DNA of 64,000 nt from an uncultured Eggerthellaceae bacterium (lineage in GTDB: Bacteria; Actinomycetota; Coriobacteriia; Coriobacteriales; Eggerthellaceae): the NCBI GenBank assembly GCA_944321455.1, contig CALULI010000004.1:124001-188000 (forward strand), written 5' to 3'. The position numbers and the translations under genes are program-made. The notes under the pieces are model-generated. The model was given only the letters and a program-made list of their open reading frames with translations, did no database searches and was not told the origin of the DNA. Below are positions 25,804-36,437 of this stretch, piece by piece (the first letter of the stretch is position 1; the number at the start of each line of letters is the position of its first letter).

Positions 25804-26181
25804 CTAATCAAGCGCTGCAATAACTTCTACTTCAACAAGGGCACCCTTAGGCAAGCCAGCAACACCTACCGCTGAGCGCGAAGGAAGGCTTTCGCCAAAC
25901 GACTGCGCATAAACCTCATTAAACGCAGCAAAATCGTTGATGTCCTTCAAAAAGCAGGTTGTCTTAACAACATTGTCAAAGCTGCAACCCGCGGCTTCCA
26001 GTAGGCCTGCGACATTTTTCATAACCTGCGCTGTCTGTTCCTCAATGGTGTTGCCAACCAGCTCTCCCAACTGAGGATCCAGCGCAATTTGACCCGAAGC
26101 AAACAAGAAGCCGTTCACCTTCATGCCTTGCGAATAAGGACCAATAGCTGCTGGTGCTTGGGTAGTTGAAATAGGCTCCAT
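25804..26181 (-). CDS. ridA: RidA family reactive intermediate/imine deaminase
   Basis: Small homotrimeric deaminase that hydrolyses 2-aminoacrylate and 2-aminocrotonate, the enamine/imine products of PLP dehydratases. Family motifs include APAAIGPYSQG near residue 10, SGQIALDP near 30 and the arginine in PSRSAVGVA near 104. The ATG at 26181 is preceded by AAGGAG at ideal spacing, so nine earlier in-frame codons are excluded (125 residues). It is divergently placed next to a threonine dehydratase gene, the enzyme that makes its substrate, a functional pairing known from other bacteria. Confidence 0.95.
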   Translation of the reverse strand: MEPISTTQAPAAIGPYSQGMKVNGFLFASGQIALDPQLGELVGNTIEEQTAQVMKNVAGLLEAAGCSFDNVVKTTCFLKDINDFAAFNEVYAQSFGESLPSRSAVGVAGLPKGALVEVEVIAALD

Positions 26182-26419
26182 TTTGCACTCCTTCATAATC
26201 GTCAACAAATTCCTAAATCAACAAATTCATTGACGAACCTCTTTAACAAATCGAATACATCTCATACCTTACCGCTAATTTGATGCTTTGGGCTTAATCA
26301 TTGCCATTACGAAAACAAATTAATGTTTTAGAAAAATTTATCTTCCCCCCTTGCTCCTGATAATTTGGGTCGTAAGATAATCATCAGACCAATTCGAAAA
26401 CTAAGAGATAGAGAGACGC

Positions 26420-27631
26420 ATGCTTACTATTCAAACCTTTGAAGAAGCAGCCAAAAAAGTAAAAGAAGTTACCCAAGAAACGAAGCTGATTTACAGCCCT
26501 CACTTTAGTAAAGAAACGGGTAACGAAGTTTATTTGAAACCTGAAAATATGCAGCGCACGGGAGCCTACAAGGTTCGTGGCGCCTATTATAAAATTTCAA
26601 CCTTGACTGACGAAGAGCGCGAACGCGGATTGATTACCTCTTCAGCAGGCAACCATGCTCAAGGCGTTGCTTTCGCGGCGCGCAAATACGGCGTTAAAGC
26701 AACTATTGTTATGCCAACCACCACTCCCCTTATCAAGGTGGAGCGCACTAAAGAACAAGGGGCTGAGGTAATTCTTGAAGGCGATGTTTATGACGAAGCC
26801 TACGATTACGCTTTGAAGCTTGCTGAAGAGCGCCACTTAACCTTCATTCATCCTTTCAACGACCCTATTGTTGCAGCTGGCCAAGGAAGCATTGCCATGG
26901 AAATTGTTCAAGAACTTCCCTTGGTTGACTACATCCTTGTTCCTATTGGAGGCGGCGGTTTGGCAACGGGCGTTGCAACACTTGCCAAGATGCTTAATCC
27001 ACGCATCAAGGTTATTGGCGTAGAACCTGCTGGCGCAGCGTGCATGAAAGCATCGCTTGAAGCGGGACACGTTGTTAAGCTCCCGCACGTTAACACCATT
27101 GCTGATGGCACAGCGGTACAAGAACCAGGCGATCAGATTTTCCCCTATATCCAGGAAAACATTGATGACATCATTACCATTGAAGATGACGAAATTATTG
27201 TTTCATTCTTGGATATGGTCGAAAACCATAAGATGATCGTTGAAAATTCAGGCCTCTTGACTGTTGCCGCTCTGAAGCACCTTGACGTTCAAGACAAAAA
27301 AGTGGTTTCCATTCTTTCTGGCGGCAATATGGACGTCATCACCATGTCAAGCGTTATTCAGCATGGCCTTATCCAGCGTAATCGTATCTTTACGGTTTCC
27401 GTCTTGTTGCCTGACAGACCAGGAGAGCTCGTTCGTGTTGCTTCTGTTATTGCCGAAGAAAACGGCAACGTTATCAAGCTTGAACACAATCAGTTTGTTT
27501 CAGCAAACCGCAACGCCGCTGTTGAATTGCGCGTAACTATTGAGGCCTTTGGTACCGATCATAAGAAGCACATTGTTGAAGCACTTGAAGAAAACGGATT
27601 TAGCCCTCGTTTGATTCAAGCAAGTCTCTAA
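26420..27631 (+). CDS. ilvA: Threonine ammonia-lyase with ACT domain
   Basis: PLP enzyme that converts threonine to 2-oxobutyrate and ammonia, and often serine to pyruvate. The PLP lysine is in RTGAYKVRGA near residue 51 and the phosphate loop GGGGLATG near 177-184. A C-terminal ACT domain (about 328-403, starting with SVLLPDRPGELVRV) suggests allosteric control. The length of 403 residues fits the single-ACT form used for isoleucine synthesis or threonine degradation. No other ilv genes are nearby, so catabolic use (tdcB-like) is equally possible. It is divergent from ridA and ends before a bidirectional terminator. Confidence 0.92.
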   Translation: MLTIQTFEEAAKKVKEVTQETKLIYSPHFSKETGNEVYLKPENMQRTGAYKVRGAYYKISTLTDEERERGLITSSAGNHAQGVAFAARKYGVKATIVMPTTTPLIKVERTKEQGAEVILEGDVYDEAYDYALKLAEERHLTFIHPFNDPIVAAGQGSIAMEIVQELPLVDYILVPIGGGGLATGVATLAKMLNPRIKVIGVEPAGAACMKASLEAGHVVKLPHVNTIADGTAVQEPGDQIFPYIQENIDDIITIEDDEIIVSFLDMVENHKMIVENSGLLTVAALKHLDVQDKKVVSILSGGNMDVITMSSVIQHGLIQRNRIFTVSVLLPDRPGELVRVASVIAEENGNVIKLEHNQFVSANRNAAVELRVTIEAFGTDHKKHIVEALEENGFSPRLIQASL

Positions 27632-27697
27632 CAACCTGATTGACGTGATTGAAGTAAGTCTAAAAGCCGGAAATCATGTCAAGCACTCTTAGCAACA

Positions 27698-27721
27698 GAA
27701 AGCCCCCAAATGGGGGCTTTC
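27698..27721. terminator. Bidirectional terminator between ilvA and DAACS genes
   Basis: GAAAGCCCCC (27698-27707) pairs perfectly with GGGGGCTTTC (27712-27721) around a 4-nt loop. T content after the stem is modest on either strand, but the position between convergent genes fits. Confidence 0.75.
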
Positions 27722-27742
27722 CTGGGTTTTATAAGGCTAACG

Positions 27743-29110
27743 TTAGCTCATTTGCGGTCGCGCTTCGTTAAGTTCGCTTCCCGCTGTCGGGTCTTTAAAC
27801 ACATCAAGATCAACCGATCCATTCTGTTTAGCAACCACCATGGTACATACCGCGTCACCCGTGATGTTAACAGCCGTACGTGTCATATCAAGAACACGGT
27901 CAATACCCATGATCAAAGCAATGCCTTCAAGCGGCAGACCAACGGAATTGAATACCATAGACAGCGTGATAAGACCAACCGAAGGAACGCCAGCTGTACC
28001 AATAGAAGCAAGCGTTGCCGTTGCAATAACGGTGAGGTATTCCACAGGACCCAGAGGCACACCAAACAGCTGAGCAGTAAAGACTACTGCCACACCCTGC
28101 ATGATAGCCGTGCCGTCCATGTTAATGGTTGCACCCAGCGGAATAGTGAATGAAGAAATGCGACGGTCAACACCCATCTTGCGCGTCAGTGTTTCAATAT
28201 TCAGAGGGATTGTAGCGTTTGAAGAAGCGGTTGAGAATGCAAATGCCATAACCGAAATAAACTTCTTCAAGAAAGTGATTGGATTGATACGTGCAAAAAC
28301 AAAGAGCAAAATCATGTAGACAACCAAGCACTGAATTGCCAGAGCACCCAATACACCAAACATGTACTTCAACATTGGGATAAATGCTTCAAAGCCAATG
28401 TTAGAGAACGTACGAGCGAGCAGGCAGAAAACGCCAAAAGGAGCAACCAGCATAACCAGGCTGGTCATCTTCATCATGATGTCATTGAACTGCTCGAAGA
28501 AACGGTGAACCATCTCAGTCTTGTTGCCCAAAATTGCCAAAATAATACCGACAAACAGAGCAAAGAAGATTACCGGCAACATATCGCCTTCAGCTAAAGA
28601 CTGAATAGGATTCGTTGGGATAATGCCCAGCAGGGTATCAATGACGGATACCTCTTCAGCTTCACCAACAGAAGATGTGTCAGACGCCACCAGCGATGAC
28701 ATATCAACACCAAAACCAGGGTTGATTAAGTTCGCAAAACCCAGTGCTACGGTAACAGCCAATGCGGTTGTTAACAGATAGAAGCACAGCGTTTTTACGC
28801 CAATCTTACCAAGCGTTTTCGTATCACCAATAGATGCTGCGCCACAAACAATAGAACAGAATACCAGTGGTACAACAAGCATCTGCATTAAGCGAATAAA
28901 GCCCTGACCAACAACGTAGAAGACGCCTTCTACCACAACATCGTCTCTAATTGAGCTTTCAGGGACACAGTAATGAATAAATACGCCGACAAGCAAACCT
29001 AAAATCAAAGCAATAAAGATACGACTGGTTAGACCCAGCTTCTTGCGCTTTTTCTTTTCAGGCTCTTCAGCGTTTTGATTAGCTTTGACAGCCTCTGCAT
29101 TAGCAGCCAT
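27743..29110 (-). CDS. Dicarboxylate/amino acid:cation symporter (DAACS)
   Basis: Inner-membrane importer of the GltP/SLC1 family, 455 residues with eight membrane helices and two re-entrant loops. SSNATIPLN near residue 300 is the serine-rich HP1 loop. IPLGATINMDGTA near 325-337 is TM7 with the Na+-binding NMDGT motif. The substrate is probably glutamate, aspartate, a C4-dicarboxylate or serine/threonine, which cannot be settled here. Proximity to ilvA hints at threonine or serine. About 28 charged N-terminal residues precede the first helix. The RmlD-like gene lies 13 bp upstream, so the two are co-transcribed. Confidence 0.93.
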   Translation of the reverse strand: MAANAEAVKANQNAEEPEKKKRKKLGLTSRIFIALILGLLVGVFIHYCVPESSIRDDVVVEGVFYVVGQGFIRLMQMLVVPLVFCSIVCGAASIGDTKTLGKIGVKTLCFYLLTTALAVTVALGFANLINPGFGVDMSSLVASDTSSVGEAEEVSVIDTLLGIIPTNPIQSLAEGDMLPVIFFALFVGIILAILGNKTEMVHRFFEQFNDIMMKMTSLVMLVAPFGVFCLLARTFSNIGFEAFIPMLKYMFGVLGALAIQCLVVYMILLFVFARINPITFLKKFISVMAFAFSTASSNATIPLNIETLTRKMGVDRRISSFTIPLGATINMDGTAIMQGVAVVFTAQLFGVPLGPVEYLTVIATATLASIGTAGVPSVGLITLSMVFNSVGLPLEGIALIMGIDRVLDMTRTAVNITGDAVCTMVVAKQNGSVDLDVFKDPTAGSELNEARPQMS

Positions 29111-29123
29111 GCGTCAACCTCCT

Positions 29124-29975
29124 TTACGCTAATAGTCCCTGACTTTGCATATATGCTTTCAGATCATCTTCCCAATGGGGCATGGTAAGTATGCCCGTCA
29201 ATTCAAGCATAAGATTCTCAAGGTCAAGGTAATAGGAATCTTCAGAGTTGTAGTCGCCCACCACGCAGTCAGTTGACAAACCAGCCAACTCAAGAATGCG
29301 TTTTGCGAACTCAAAACGGCTTACGGTGCCTTCACATGAAGCATGGAAAAGACCAAATTCGCCGCTTTCGATAACAGAAATAACAAACGAGGCAAAGGTT
29401 GCAACAGACGTTGGCGAAGAAATCTGCGTTGCAGACACTGGCATTTTTTCACCCGTTTTAGCTGCGTTGATAACCTGACCGAAGAAATTGTCATCGCGAT
29501 TTGCATACACCCAAGAAGAGCGAATGATGATGTGATGCTCATTTAATTCACGAACGAAATTTTCACCAGCAAGTTTAGATTTACCAAACACATCACGAGG
29601 ATGAGCCGTATCAAATTCGTTGACCGAAGTCTTCGTGTTGCCAGCAAAAACATCATCGGTGGAAAAATGAACCAAGAGTGCGCCAGTCTGTGCACTTAAA
29701 ATAGCCAAGTTTCGTGCACCAAGCGTGTTAACACGGTAGGCCTCAAGCGGATTAGCAAGAGCCTGTTCACGTGAAGAAAGACTTGCACAATTGACAATGA
29801 TGTTTGGTCTATTTCTGTTTACATAGGTTTTAACCGCATCAAGATCGGTCACGTCAACTTCGGAGTCAGTCGTAATAACAATGTAGCGGCTGCGGTCAAA
29901 CAGCGGCTCTAGTTCACGACCAATTCGACCAGAAGCGCCCGTAATCCAGACAACGTCCTGAGGTCCAAATTGCAT
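29124..29975 (-). CDS. RmlD-like sugar-nucleotide reductase with altered catalytic site
   Basis: Extended SDR protein of 283 residues similar to dTDP-4-dehydrorhamnose reductase. The nucleotide-binding GASGRIGRE is at residues 13-21. The family YxxxK motif is F130-G-K-S-K134 here, so the catalytic tyrosine is phenylalanine, and the usual STDYVF reads STDDVF at 105-110. No other rhamnose genes (rmlABC) are close. It may be a reductase with a different proton donor, a regulatory paralogue (as MAT2B is), or an inactive homologue. It is upstream of and close to the DAACS gene. Confidence 0.78.
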   Translation of the reverse strand: MQFGPQDVVWITGASGRIGRELEPLFDRSRYIVITTDSEVDVTDLDAVKTYVNRNRPNIIVNCASLSSREQALANPLEAYRVNTLGARNLAILSAQTGALLVHFSTDDVFAGNTKTSVNEFDTAHPRDVFGKSKLAGENFVRELNEHHIIIRSSWVYANRDDNFFGQVINAAKTGEKMPVSATQISSPTSVATFASFVISVIESGEFGLFHASCEGTVSRFEFAKRILELAGLSTDCVVGDYNSEDSYYLDLENLMLELTGILTMPHWEDDLKAYMQSQGLLA

Positions 29976-30129
29976 AGAACCCTCCTTGCTTGAAACAATA
30001 AATTGTTACATGAAGATATAAAAAGATAGTGATTAAGTTTAACAATCTCGAATTTTGTAGACAATATAAAATGCCTGACCAATCGGCGAACGCGAAAAAG
30101 TAGCTGTATAAATTAACTCTCTGGAAACA

Positions 30130-30924
30130 TTACAGGAAATAAGGAGAGGCTAAATCGTAGATAACCTTTACGAAGAACACGCAGAGAACCACGATAATGA
30201 TGGGTCGCGCAACAGATCCCCCGCTCTTGGTGAAGGTTCGCGCACCTAAGAAATTGCCCGCAATACTAAAGCAGCCTGCTAAGAGCCCAATAAGAATAAG
30301 TACCTGACCATTGAGAAGAAACACAAAAAGTGATGAAAGATTGGTTGTCAGATTAATTACTTTCGTAATGCCCGCAGCCGCATCTAAGCGCAAATGAGCA
30401 ACGCCACTTAACAACAAAATCAAAAACGTTCCCGTGCCAGGACCGTAAAATCCGTCATACGCACCAATGATAAGTGCGCAGCCCATAGCAATAATGAGTG
30501 TCTTTTTAAGCGGATACGACTCTTTGTCAGTCTGCTGAAAATTCTTGCTCTTAAACACGTAAAACGCCGTGAGCGGAAGGATGATAAGCATGAGAATTTG
30601 CAAGATGTCAGCATCAATGAGCAGCACCAGCTGCGCACCAAGAGAGCCGCCAACCAGCGCGCACAGCACACATGGTATAGCAAGTCGCAGCTGGATAAAC
30701 CCACTTCGCGCATAATGCCAGGTAGAAACAATGGTCCCCATAGCAGAGCTCAGCTTGTTGGTGGCAATGGCCGCATGAATAGGCAATCCTGCAATCATAT
30801 AGGCAGGAAGCGAAATAAGGCCACCGCCACCAGCTATAGCATCAACGTATCCCGCTAAAAATACGAGACCGCAAATTATTACTACCCCAACAACCGATAT
30901 GTCTCCGAAAAATGCTTCCAACAC
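30130..30924 (-). CDS. TauE/SafE (TSUP) family membrane transporter
   Basis: Inner-membrane protein of 264 residues with about eight hydrophobic helices and the duplicated family motif: AGYVDAIAGGGGLISLPAY near residues 24-42 and GAYDGFYGPGTGTF near 158-171. Members export sulfite, sulfoacetate or other organosulfur anions, or import sulfur compounds. The substrate is unknown here. It starts 10 bp downstream of the large dehydratase-activator gene and probably shares its transcript. A sulfur link with that gene is not evident. Confidence 0.9.
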   Translation of the reverse strand: MLEAFFGDISVVGVVIICGLVFLAGYVDAIAGGGGLISLPAYMIAGLPIHAAIATNKLSSAMGTIVSTWHYARSGFIQLRLAIPCVLCALVGGSLGAQLVLLIDADILQILMLIILPLTAFYVFKSKNFQQTDKESYPLKKTLIIAMGCALIIGAYDGFYGPGTGTFLILLLSGVAHLRLDAAAGITKVINLTTNLSSLFVFLLNGQVLILIGLLAGCFSIAGNFLGARTFTKSGGSVARPIIIVVLCVFFVKVIYDLASPYFL

Positions 30925-30934
30925 TCACATAGAC

Positions 30935-33900
30935 TTATAATTCAACCTTTGTCGTAACTTCATCTTCGGTGTGGAAGTCTTCCGTCACAACACAACTGGT
31001 ACCACGAGCAGCCGCTTTTTGAGCTTCAACGAACTGCGCACGAGCACCACGTGCTTCGGTTTCTTTTTCGGCCATGTTTGCCTTAGCAACAGAAATCATC
31101 AGCTTAATACGGTTGAGCTGGTTAACTTCTGATGCGCCTGGGTCATAGTCAACAGCAACAATGTTGGTGCCCACATAGCGACGACGCAATTCCTTGATAA
31201 CCGCCTTACCCACAACGTGGTTAGGAAGACAAGCAAACGGCTGAGCACACACAATGTTAGGAGCACCCGACTTAATAAGTTCGATCATCTCTGCTGTTAA
31301 CAGCCAACCCTCACCCATGGAATTACACAGCGACAGAATTTCTTCAGCATAGCCAGCCAGCTTAAAGATGTCTGTTGGAGGTTCAAAACGAACCGAATCC
31401 TCAAGTGCCTTATTCATAGGCTTGCGCAGCTTAGCAATAGCCTTCAGCGCAATGTTTGCACCAATGGCGCCCTTCTTTGACTTGCCAACACCTTCCTGCT
31501 GGAAGATTGAACCTGCAATAGCGAACAGGAAGAAGTCAACAAGACCAGGTACAACCGCTTCGCATCCTTCGGATTCAATAACATCAACAACCTGATTGTT
31601 TGCCGTTGGGTGGAACTTAACCAGAATTTCGCCAACAACACCAACGCGCGGCTTCGTGCCTTCTCCTTCAAGAGGCAGCGCGTCAAAGTCGCTTACAATT
31701 TCGCGAACCGTCTTCTTGTAGCGCGCAAACTTCTCGCCTTCAGAAACTTGCTTTTTGCAGATTGCCATCCAGTGATCAAACAAGTTCTGGGCAGCACCTG
31801 GCTCAATTTCGTAAGGACGCGTGCGATAGAGACACTGCATCAGCAAGTCGCCATAGAACAATGCGAAGATAGCGTTGTAGAGCATGGTGCCCGTAATCTT
31901 GAAACCAGGGTTGGTTTCGTCTAGCTTCTTAAACGCAAGCGAAATAACAGGGATATGAGGAAGACCTGCAGCTTTGAGCGCCTTACGAATAAGCGAAATG
32001 TAGTTGGTTGCACGGCAGCCACCACCCGTTTGCGTAATGATAACGGCAAGCTTATCAGTGTCGTACTTACCTGAAAGGACGGCCTCCATAATCTGGCCCG
32101 TAACCAGGATGGATGGGTAACAAATGTCGTTGTTAACATACTTCAAACCTGCATCAACAGCACCGTGGTCTACCGCAGGCAAAAGTTCCATGTTGTAGCC
32201 ATTGGCCTGAAAGACAGGCAGCAGCAATTCGAAGTGGATAGGAGCCATCTGAGGACAGAGAATGGTATAGCCCTGTTCCTTCATTTCTTCGGTGAATTGA
32301 ACCTTTTCAAATGCAGTCGATGAAGCACTGCGTGCAATTTCTTCCGCTACCGCTGCTCCTGCCTCAGCTTCACGCTTGCCCGTCTTTGCATCAATAATGA
32401 CCTCACGTGCGGCAACGTCAGCTTCAAGCGCATCAGCATCAATGCTGCAGACAGGACATCCGCCCTCAAGTGCAGCGGCCTCAGCACGTTCATCTGCCTG
32501 ATCCTTAAGCGCAGCAAGCAAAGAACGAACGCGAATACGAGCAGCACCCAGGTTAGAAACTTCGTCAATCTTCAAGACGGTATAAATCTTGCCCGATCCT
32601 TCAAGAATTTCCTGAACCTGGTCGGTGGTAATAGCGTCAAGACCGCAACCAAAACTGTTGAGCTGAACCAGATCAAGGTCGTTTCGTTGCGTCACAATTT
32701 TTGCGGCGCGATACAGACGGGTGTGATACATCCACTGGTCAACCGCACGCAACGGACGCTCAAGCTGACCCATATACGCGATGGAGTCTTCGGTAAACAC
32801 CGCAAGACCAAAGCTGGTCAAAAGCTCAGGGATAGCATGGTTAATTTCAGGGTCGTTATGATAAGGACGACCAGCCAAAACAATGCCGTGTACGCCATTT
32901 TCTTCAATCCACTTCAGCGTTTCCATACCCTTTTCGTGGATATCTTCATGGAACTTTTCGTCCTCTTCCCATGCAGCGTCAACCGCTTCGGCAACCTCTT
33001 TCTTTGTAGGAGGCTTGCCCTCGCCCATCAGCTCAGGATGCTTTTCTACCAGTTCAACATAGAGGCGCTCTTTAAGCTTGTCCTTCAGATGATAAGGAAC
33101 AAACGGATTGAGGAACTGAATGTCCGTTTCATTCAACGCGTCAACATTTAACTTCAACGCCTCTGAGTAGCTCATAACAATTGGGCAGTTGAAGTGGTTG
33201 CCTGCTGTTTCATCTTCGGAGCGTTCGTATTTTGAACACGGCATCCAGATAAAGTCGATATCTTTTTCAAGCAGGTTCATGATGTGGCCGTGAGAAAGCT
33301 TCGCTGGATAGCACACACTTTCAGAAGGCATAGATTCAATACCTGCTTCGTAGGTTTTCTTCGTAGAAGGATCTGAAACCAACACACGGAAGCCCAACTT
33401 CGTGAAGAACGTGAACCAGAACGGATAGTTCTCATACATATTAAGCGCACGAGGAATACCAACGGTTGCGCGCGTGGCTTCTTCTTTTGAAAGCGGTGTA
33501 TAGCCAAACAGGCGCTCGGTCTTGTAGTCAAACAGGTTAGGAACCTTAACTTCCTTATCAAGCGCACCTGCACCCTTTTCACAACGGTTACCCGTGATGA
33601 ATCGACGATGCTTGCCCGTTTTTTCATCAATACCAAAGTCGTTGATGGTCAAGCGGCAGTGGTTCGAGCACGCCTTACAGTGGATGGAGCGCTGAACAGG
33701 CTCAAGTGCTGCAAGTGCATCAGCCTTAAGCAAGGTAGATTCCGTAGCTTGGCCGCTTCGTGAAACTGCCAAGTGGTAGCGGTCACGAGCAAGCAAGGCT
33801 GCACCAAAGGCACCCATGTTGCCTGCAATATCAGGACGAACAGCATTCTTTTCGCTCAACTGTTCAAAGGCACGCAAAACAGCATCGTTTAAGAAGGTGC

Positions 33901-35575
33901 CACCCTGAACAATTACCTTGTCACCAATTTCACGAGGGTCGCGGATTTTAATAACCTTAAACAGAGCGTTTTTAATAACAGAAAGCGCAAGACCTGCTGC
34001 AATATCGCCAACCGTAGCGCCCTCTTTTTGCGCCTGCTTAACACGGCTGTTCATAAAGACCGTACAACGGCTACCAAGATCAACAGGATGTTCTGCCTGA
34101 ATTGCAGTTTGCGCAAATTCAGATACATCCAGGTTAAGACCTGATGCGAAGCTTTCAATGAAGGATCCGCAACCAGACGAGCACGCTTCGTTAAGCATGA
34201 TGTGATCAATAACGCCATCCTTAACGCGCAGACACTTCATGTCCTGGCCACCAATATCAAGAATGAATTCAACGCCAGGAAGCATTTCTTGTGCACCACG
34301 AAGGTGAGCAACAGTTTCAATTTCACCCGAGTCAACACGAATTGCTTCAAGCAGCAACGCTTCACCGTAGCCCGTTACCGTTGCATGGCCAATGGTTACG
34401 CGGGGGTTGCCCTGATCATCCTTGGGAAGTTCGTCATACAGTTCAGTGATAGCACGCTTAGCACACCCCAAAACGTCACCACGATTATTCATGTAGCTGG
34501 TCCAGAGTAAGCTGCCATCTTCAGCAATAAGAGCCGCTTTAAAGGTGGTTGAACCAGCATCAATACCCAAAAATGCCACACCTTCATACGTTGCTAAATC
34601 GCTGCGACGAACCTTTTCGCTGTTGTGGCGGTCCTTAAACTCCTGATATTCTTCTTCGTTAGCGAACAGCGGATCAAGGCGAACAACTTCGCTGCCTTGA
34701 ACATCACCTAAGTTCTCAAGGCGCGCAACAACATCGCTTAACAGCTCTGCCCTATCCGTCTCAGAGGCAAGCGCACAACCACTTGCAACAAAGAGGTGGG
34801 CGTTATCAGGGACAATGATGTGTTCATCATCCAAATTGAGTGTTTCATAGAAGCGCTTACGCAGTTCTGAGAGATACTGCAGCGGGCCACCCAAGAAAGC
34901 CACATGGCCTCTAATGGGTCTGCCGCATGCAAGACCAGAGATAGTCTGCGTTACGACTGATTGGAAAATAGAAGCGGCAATGTCTTCTTTTTTAGCGCCT
35001 TCGTTAAGCAGCGGCTGAACGTCAGTCTTTGCAAATACACCGCAGCGCGATGCGATGGGATACAAAATGGCATAGCTTTTAGCCAGTTCATTAAGACCAC
35101 CTGCATCGGTATCAAGCAGGGATGCCATCTGGTCAATGAACGCGCCCGTACCGCCAGCGCAGGTGCCGTTCATGCGCTGTTCGATGCCGTTGTCAAAATA
35201 AATAATCTTCGCGTCTTCGCCACCAAGCTCAATAGCAACATCGGTATCAGGAATGAAATACTCAACTGCCGTTTTTGATGCGATAACTTCCTGAACAAAT
35301 TCCAAGTTAAGCCACTGGGAAAGCAGCAAACCGCCCGAACCCGTAATAGCTACCGTAGCCTTAATGCCAGGAAACTTTTCAGCAGTTTCGCGCAGAACTT
35401 CTAAAACCGTTGCACGAACGTCAGCATGATGGCGTCGATAGAGCGAAAAGACAACCTGTTCGTCAGCATCAAGAACAGCTACCTTTACCGTTGTTGAGCC
35501 TACGTCAATGCCCAAACGCAAAATATCAGAGTCGCTTACAGAAGGCGCCTGAACTGTCGTGACTTCATTTTCCAT
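30935..35575 (-). CDS. Acyl-CoA dehydratase activase fused to HgdB-like domain (BadF/HgdC-DUF2229)
   Basis: A 1546-residue cytosolic protein. Two ASKHA ATPase domains are visible: [16 protein letters not shown] near residue 22 with CAGGTGAF near 144, and [15 protein letters not shown] near 336 with DIGGQDMK near 443 and ACSSGCGSF near 469. A CKACSNHC cluster near 638, a DUF2229 region (about 690-920) and an HgdB-like C-terminal half follow. Stand-alone activators use ATP to drive single-electron reduction of 2-hydroxyacyl-CoA dehydratases through a 4Fe-4S cluster. This is the large fused form common in anaerobes, whose substrate is generally unknown. A TetR regulator lies 41 bp upstream. The gene is intact. 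Confidence 0.92.
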   Translation of the reverse strand: MENEVTTVQAPSVSDSDILRLGIDVGSTTVKVAVLDADEQVVFSLYRRHHADVRATVLEVLRETAEKFPGIKATVAITGSGGLLLSQWLNLEFVQEVIASKTAVEYFIPDTDVAIELGGEDAKIIYFDNGIEQRMNGTCAGGTGAFIDQMASLLDTDAGGLNELAKSYAILYPIASRCGVFAKTDVQPLLNEGAKKEDIAASIFQSVVTQTISGLACGRPIRGHVAFLGGPLQYLSELRKRFYETLNLDDEHIIVPDNAHLFVASGCALASETDRAELLSDVVARLENLGDVQGSEVVRLDPLFANEEEYQEFKDRHNSEKVRRSDLATYEGVAFLGIDAGSTTFKAALIAEDGSLLWTSYMNNRGDVLGCAKRAITELYDELPKDDQGNPRVTIGHATVTGYGEALLLEAIRVDSGEIETVAHLRGAQEMLPGVEFILDIGGQDMKCLRVKDGVIDHIMLNEACSSGCGSFIESFASGLNLDVSEFAQTAIQAEHPVDLGSRCTVFMNSRVKQAQKEGATVGDIAAGLALSVIKNALFKVIKIRDPREIGDKVIVQGGTFLNDAVLRAFEQLSEKNAVRPDIAGNMGAFGAALLARDRYHLAVSRSGQATESTLLKADALAALEPVQRSIHCKACSNHCRLTINDFGIDEKTGKHRRFITGNRCEKGAGALDKEVKVPNLFDYKTERLFGYTPLSKEEATRATVGIPRALNMYENYPFWFTFFTKLGFRVLVSDPSTKKTYEAGIESMPSESVCYPAKLSHGHIMNLLEKDIDFIWMPCSKYERSEDETAGNHFNCPIVMSYSEALKLNVDALNETDIQFLNPFVPYHLKDKLKERLYVELVEKHPELMGEGKPPTKKEVAEAVDAAWEEDEKFHEDIHEKGMETLKWIEENGVHGIVLAGRPYHNDPEINHAIPELLTSFGLAVFTEDSIAYMGQLERPLRAVDQWMYHTRLYRAAKIVTQRNDLDLVQLNSFGCGLDAITTDQVQEILEGSGKIYTVLKIDEVSNLGAARIRVRSLLAALKDQADERAEAAALEGGCPVCSIDADALEADVAAREVIIDAKTGKREAEAGAAVAEEIARSASSTAFEKVQFTEEMKEQGYTILCPQMAPIHFELLLPVFQANGYNMELLPAVDHGAVDAGLKYVNNDICYPSILVTGQIMEAVLSGKYDTDKLAVIITQTGGGCRATNYISLIRKALKAAGLPHIPVISLAFKKLDETNPGFKITGTMLYNAIFALFYGDLLMQCLYRTRPYEIEPGAAQNLFDHWMAICKKQVSEGEKFARYKKTVREIVSDFDALPLEGEGTKPRVGVVGEILVKFHPTANNQVVDVIESEGCEAVVPGLVDFFLFAIAGSIFQQEGVGKSKKGAIGANIALKAIAKLRKPMNKALEDSVRFEPPTDIFKLAGYAEEILSLCNSMGEGWLLTAEMIELIKSGAPNIVCAQPFACLPNHVVGKAVIKELRRRYVGTNIVAVDYDPGASEVNQLNRIKLMISVAKANMAEKETEARGARAQFVEAQKAAARGTSCVVTEDFHTEDEVTTKVEL

Positions 35576-35616
35576 GATGTGTTCTCCTCAAAATCGCAAT
35601 GCTTGGAAAAAGCACG

Positions 35617-36234
35617 TTATAACGTAATTGATTCGCCTGGTTTGATGAAAAACAGGCGCATCGCAATAAGAGCCATCTCTTCCGAAGACTCTTTCATATC
35701 GGTATCTATCCAATGGGTAATAACCCCAAGATAGGCATTGGCATAAAACGAAATGTAGTACTCAACAAAAGGTGTTGGATGTTCCTGGTAGCGCTTGTGC
35801 AAAAGCGAATAGATAAAATCGCGGCACACATAATCACGCAGACGAACGCTAAAGCGCGCATCCCCGCCAGGACCCATAACCGCGTGAAGAAAATCACCCT
35901 GATTGCGCAGACGATCAAACAGCTCAACCAACAATGGATAGGGTTCTTGCTTTAAGCGTGTGCGCACAAATTCAAGAACGGAAAGGTCTTTGAGCTGATC
36001 TTTGATGTCATCCAGATCATCAATGACTTCATTTTCAAACGTGGTTAGCAAATCCTCTTTGTCATGAAAGTGGTTATAAAACGTTCCCCTGTTAAGATCT
36101 GCGTAGACACAAAGATCGTTAACAGAGATGCTGTCATAACCCTTTTCTTCCATAAGGTCGATAAGCGCCGTTCGAAGCGCTTGACGCGATCGCGTAATGC
36201 GACGATCGACACCTTGGCGAGAAGCAAGGGGCAT
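35617..36234 (-). CDS. TetR/AcrR family transcriptional regulator
   Basis: DNA-binding regulator of 205 residues. The N-terminal helix-turn-helix reads SINDLCVYADLNRGTFYNHF-like (residues about 35-56 with RGTFYNHFHDKEDLL), a classic TetR recognition helix. The C-terminal helical ligand domain has no recognised family. It lies immediately upstream of the dehydratase-activator gene on the same strand and is divergent from the DUF711 gene, so either could be its target. An inducer cannot be inferred. Confidence 0.93.
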   Translation of the reverse strand: MPLASRQGVDRRITRSRQALRTALIDLMEEKGYDSISVNDLCVYADLNRGTFYNHFHDKEDLLTTFENEVIDDLDDIKDQLKDLSVLEFVRTRLKQEPYPLLVELFDRLRNQGDFLHAVMGPGGDARFSVRLRDYVCRDFIYSLLHKRYQEHPTPFVEYYISFYANAYLGVITHWIDTDMKESSEEMALIAMRLFFIKPGESITL

Positions 36235-36437
36235 TAAGCCCTCCTATTCGACAGATAGACCAGTAATGAACAATGTGTTCAAAATCTAATCCTATTGTAC
36301 GTAAACAGCGCAAAAACGCAATCGAAGAGTTGTTAAGAAAGCGTAATGTTTTCGTAATACCGAAATGCTTCTATACAATATGAGAAAACGTGGCAAACTT
36401 ATACGGTGTCACGTTAAAAAATACGATAAGGATCCGT

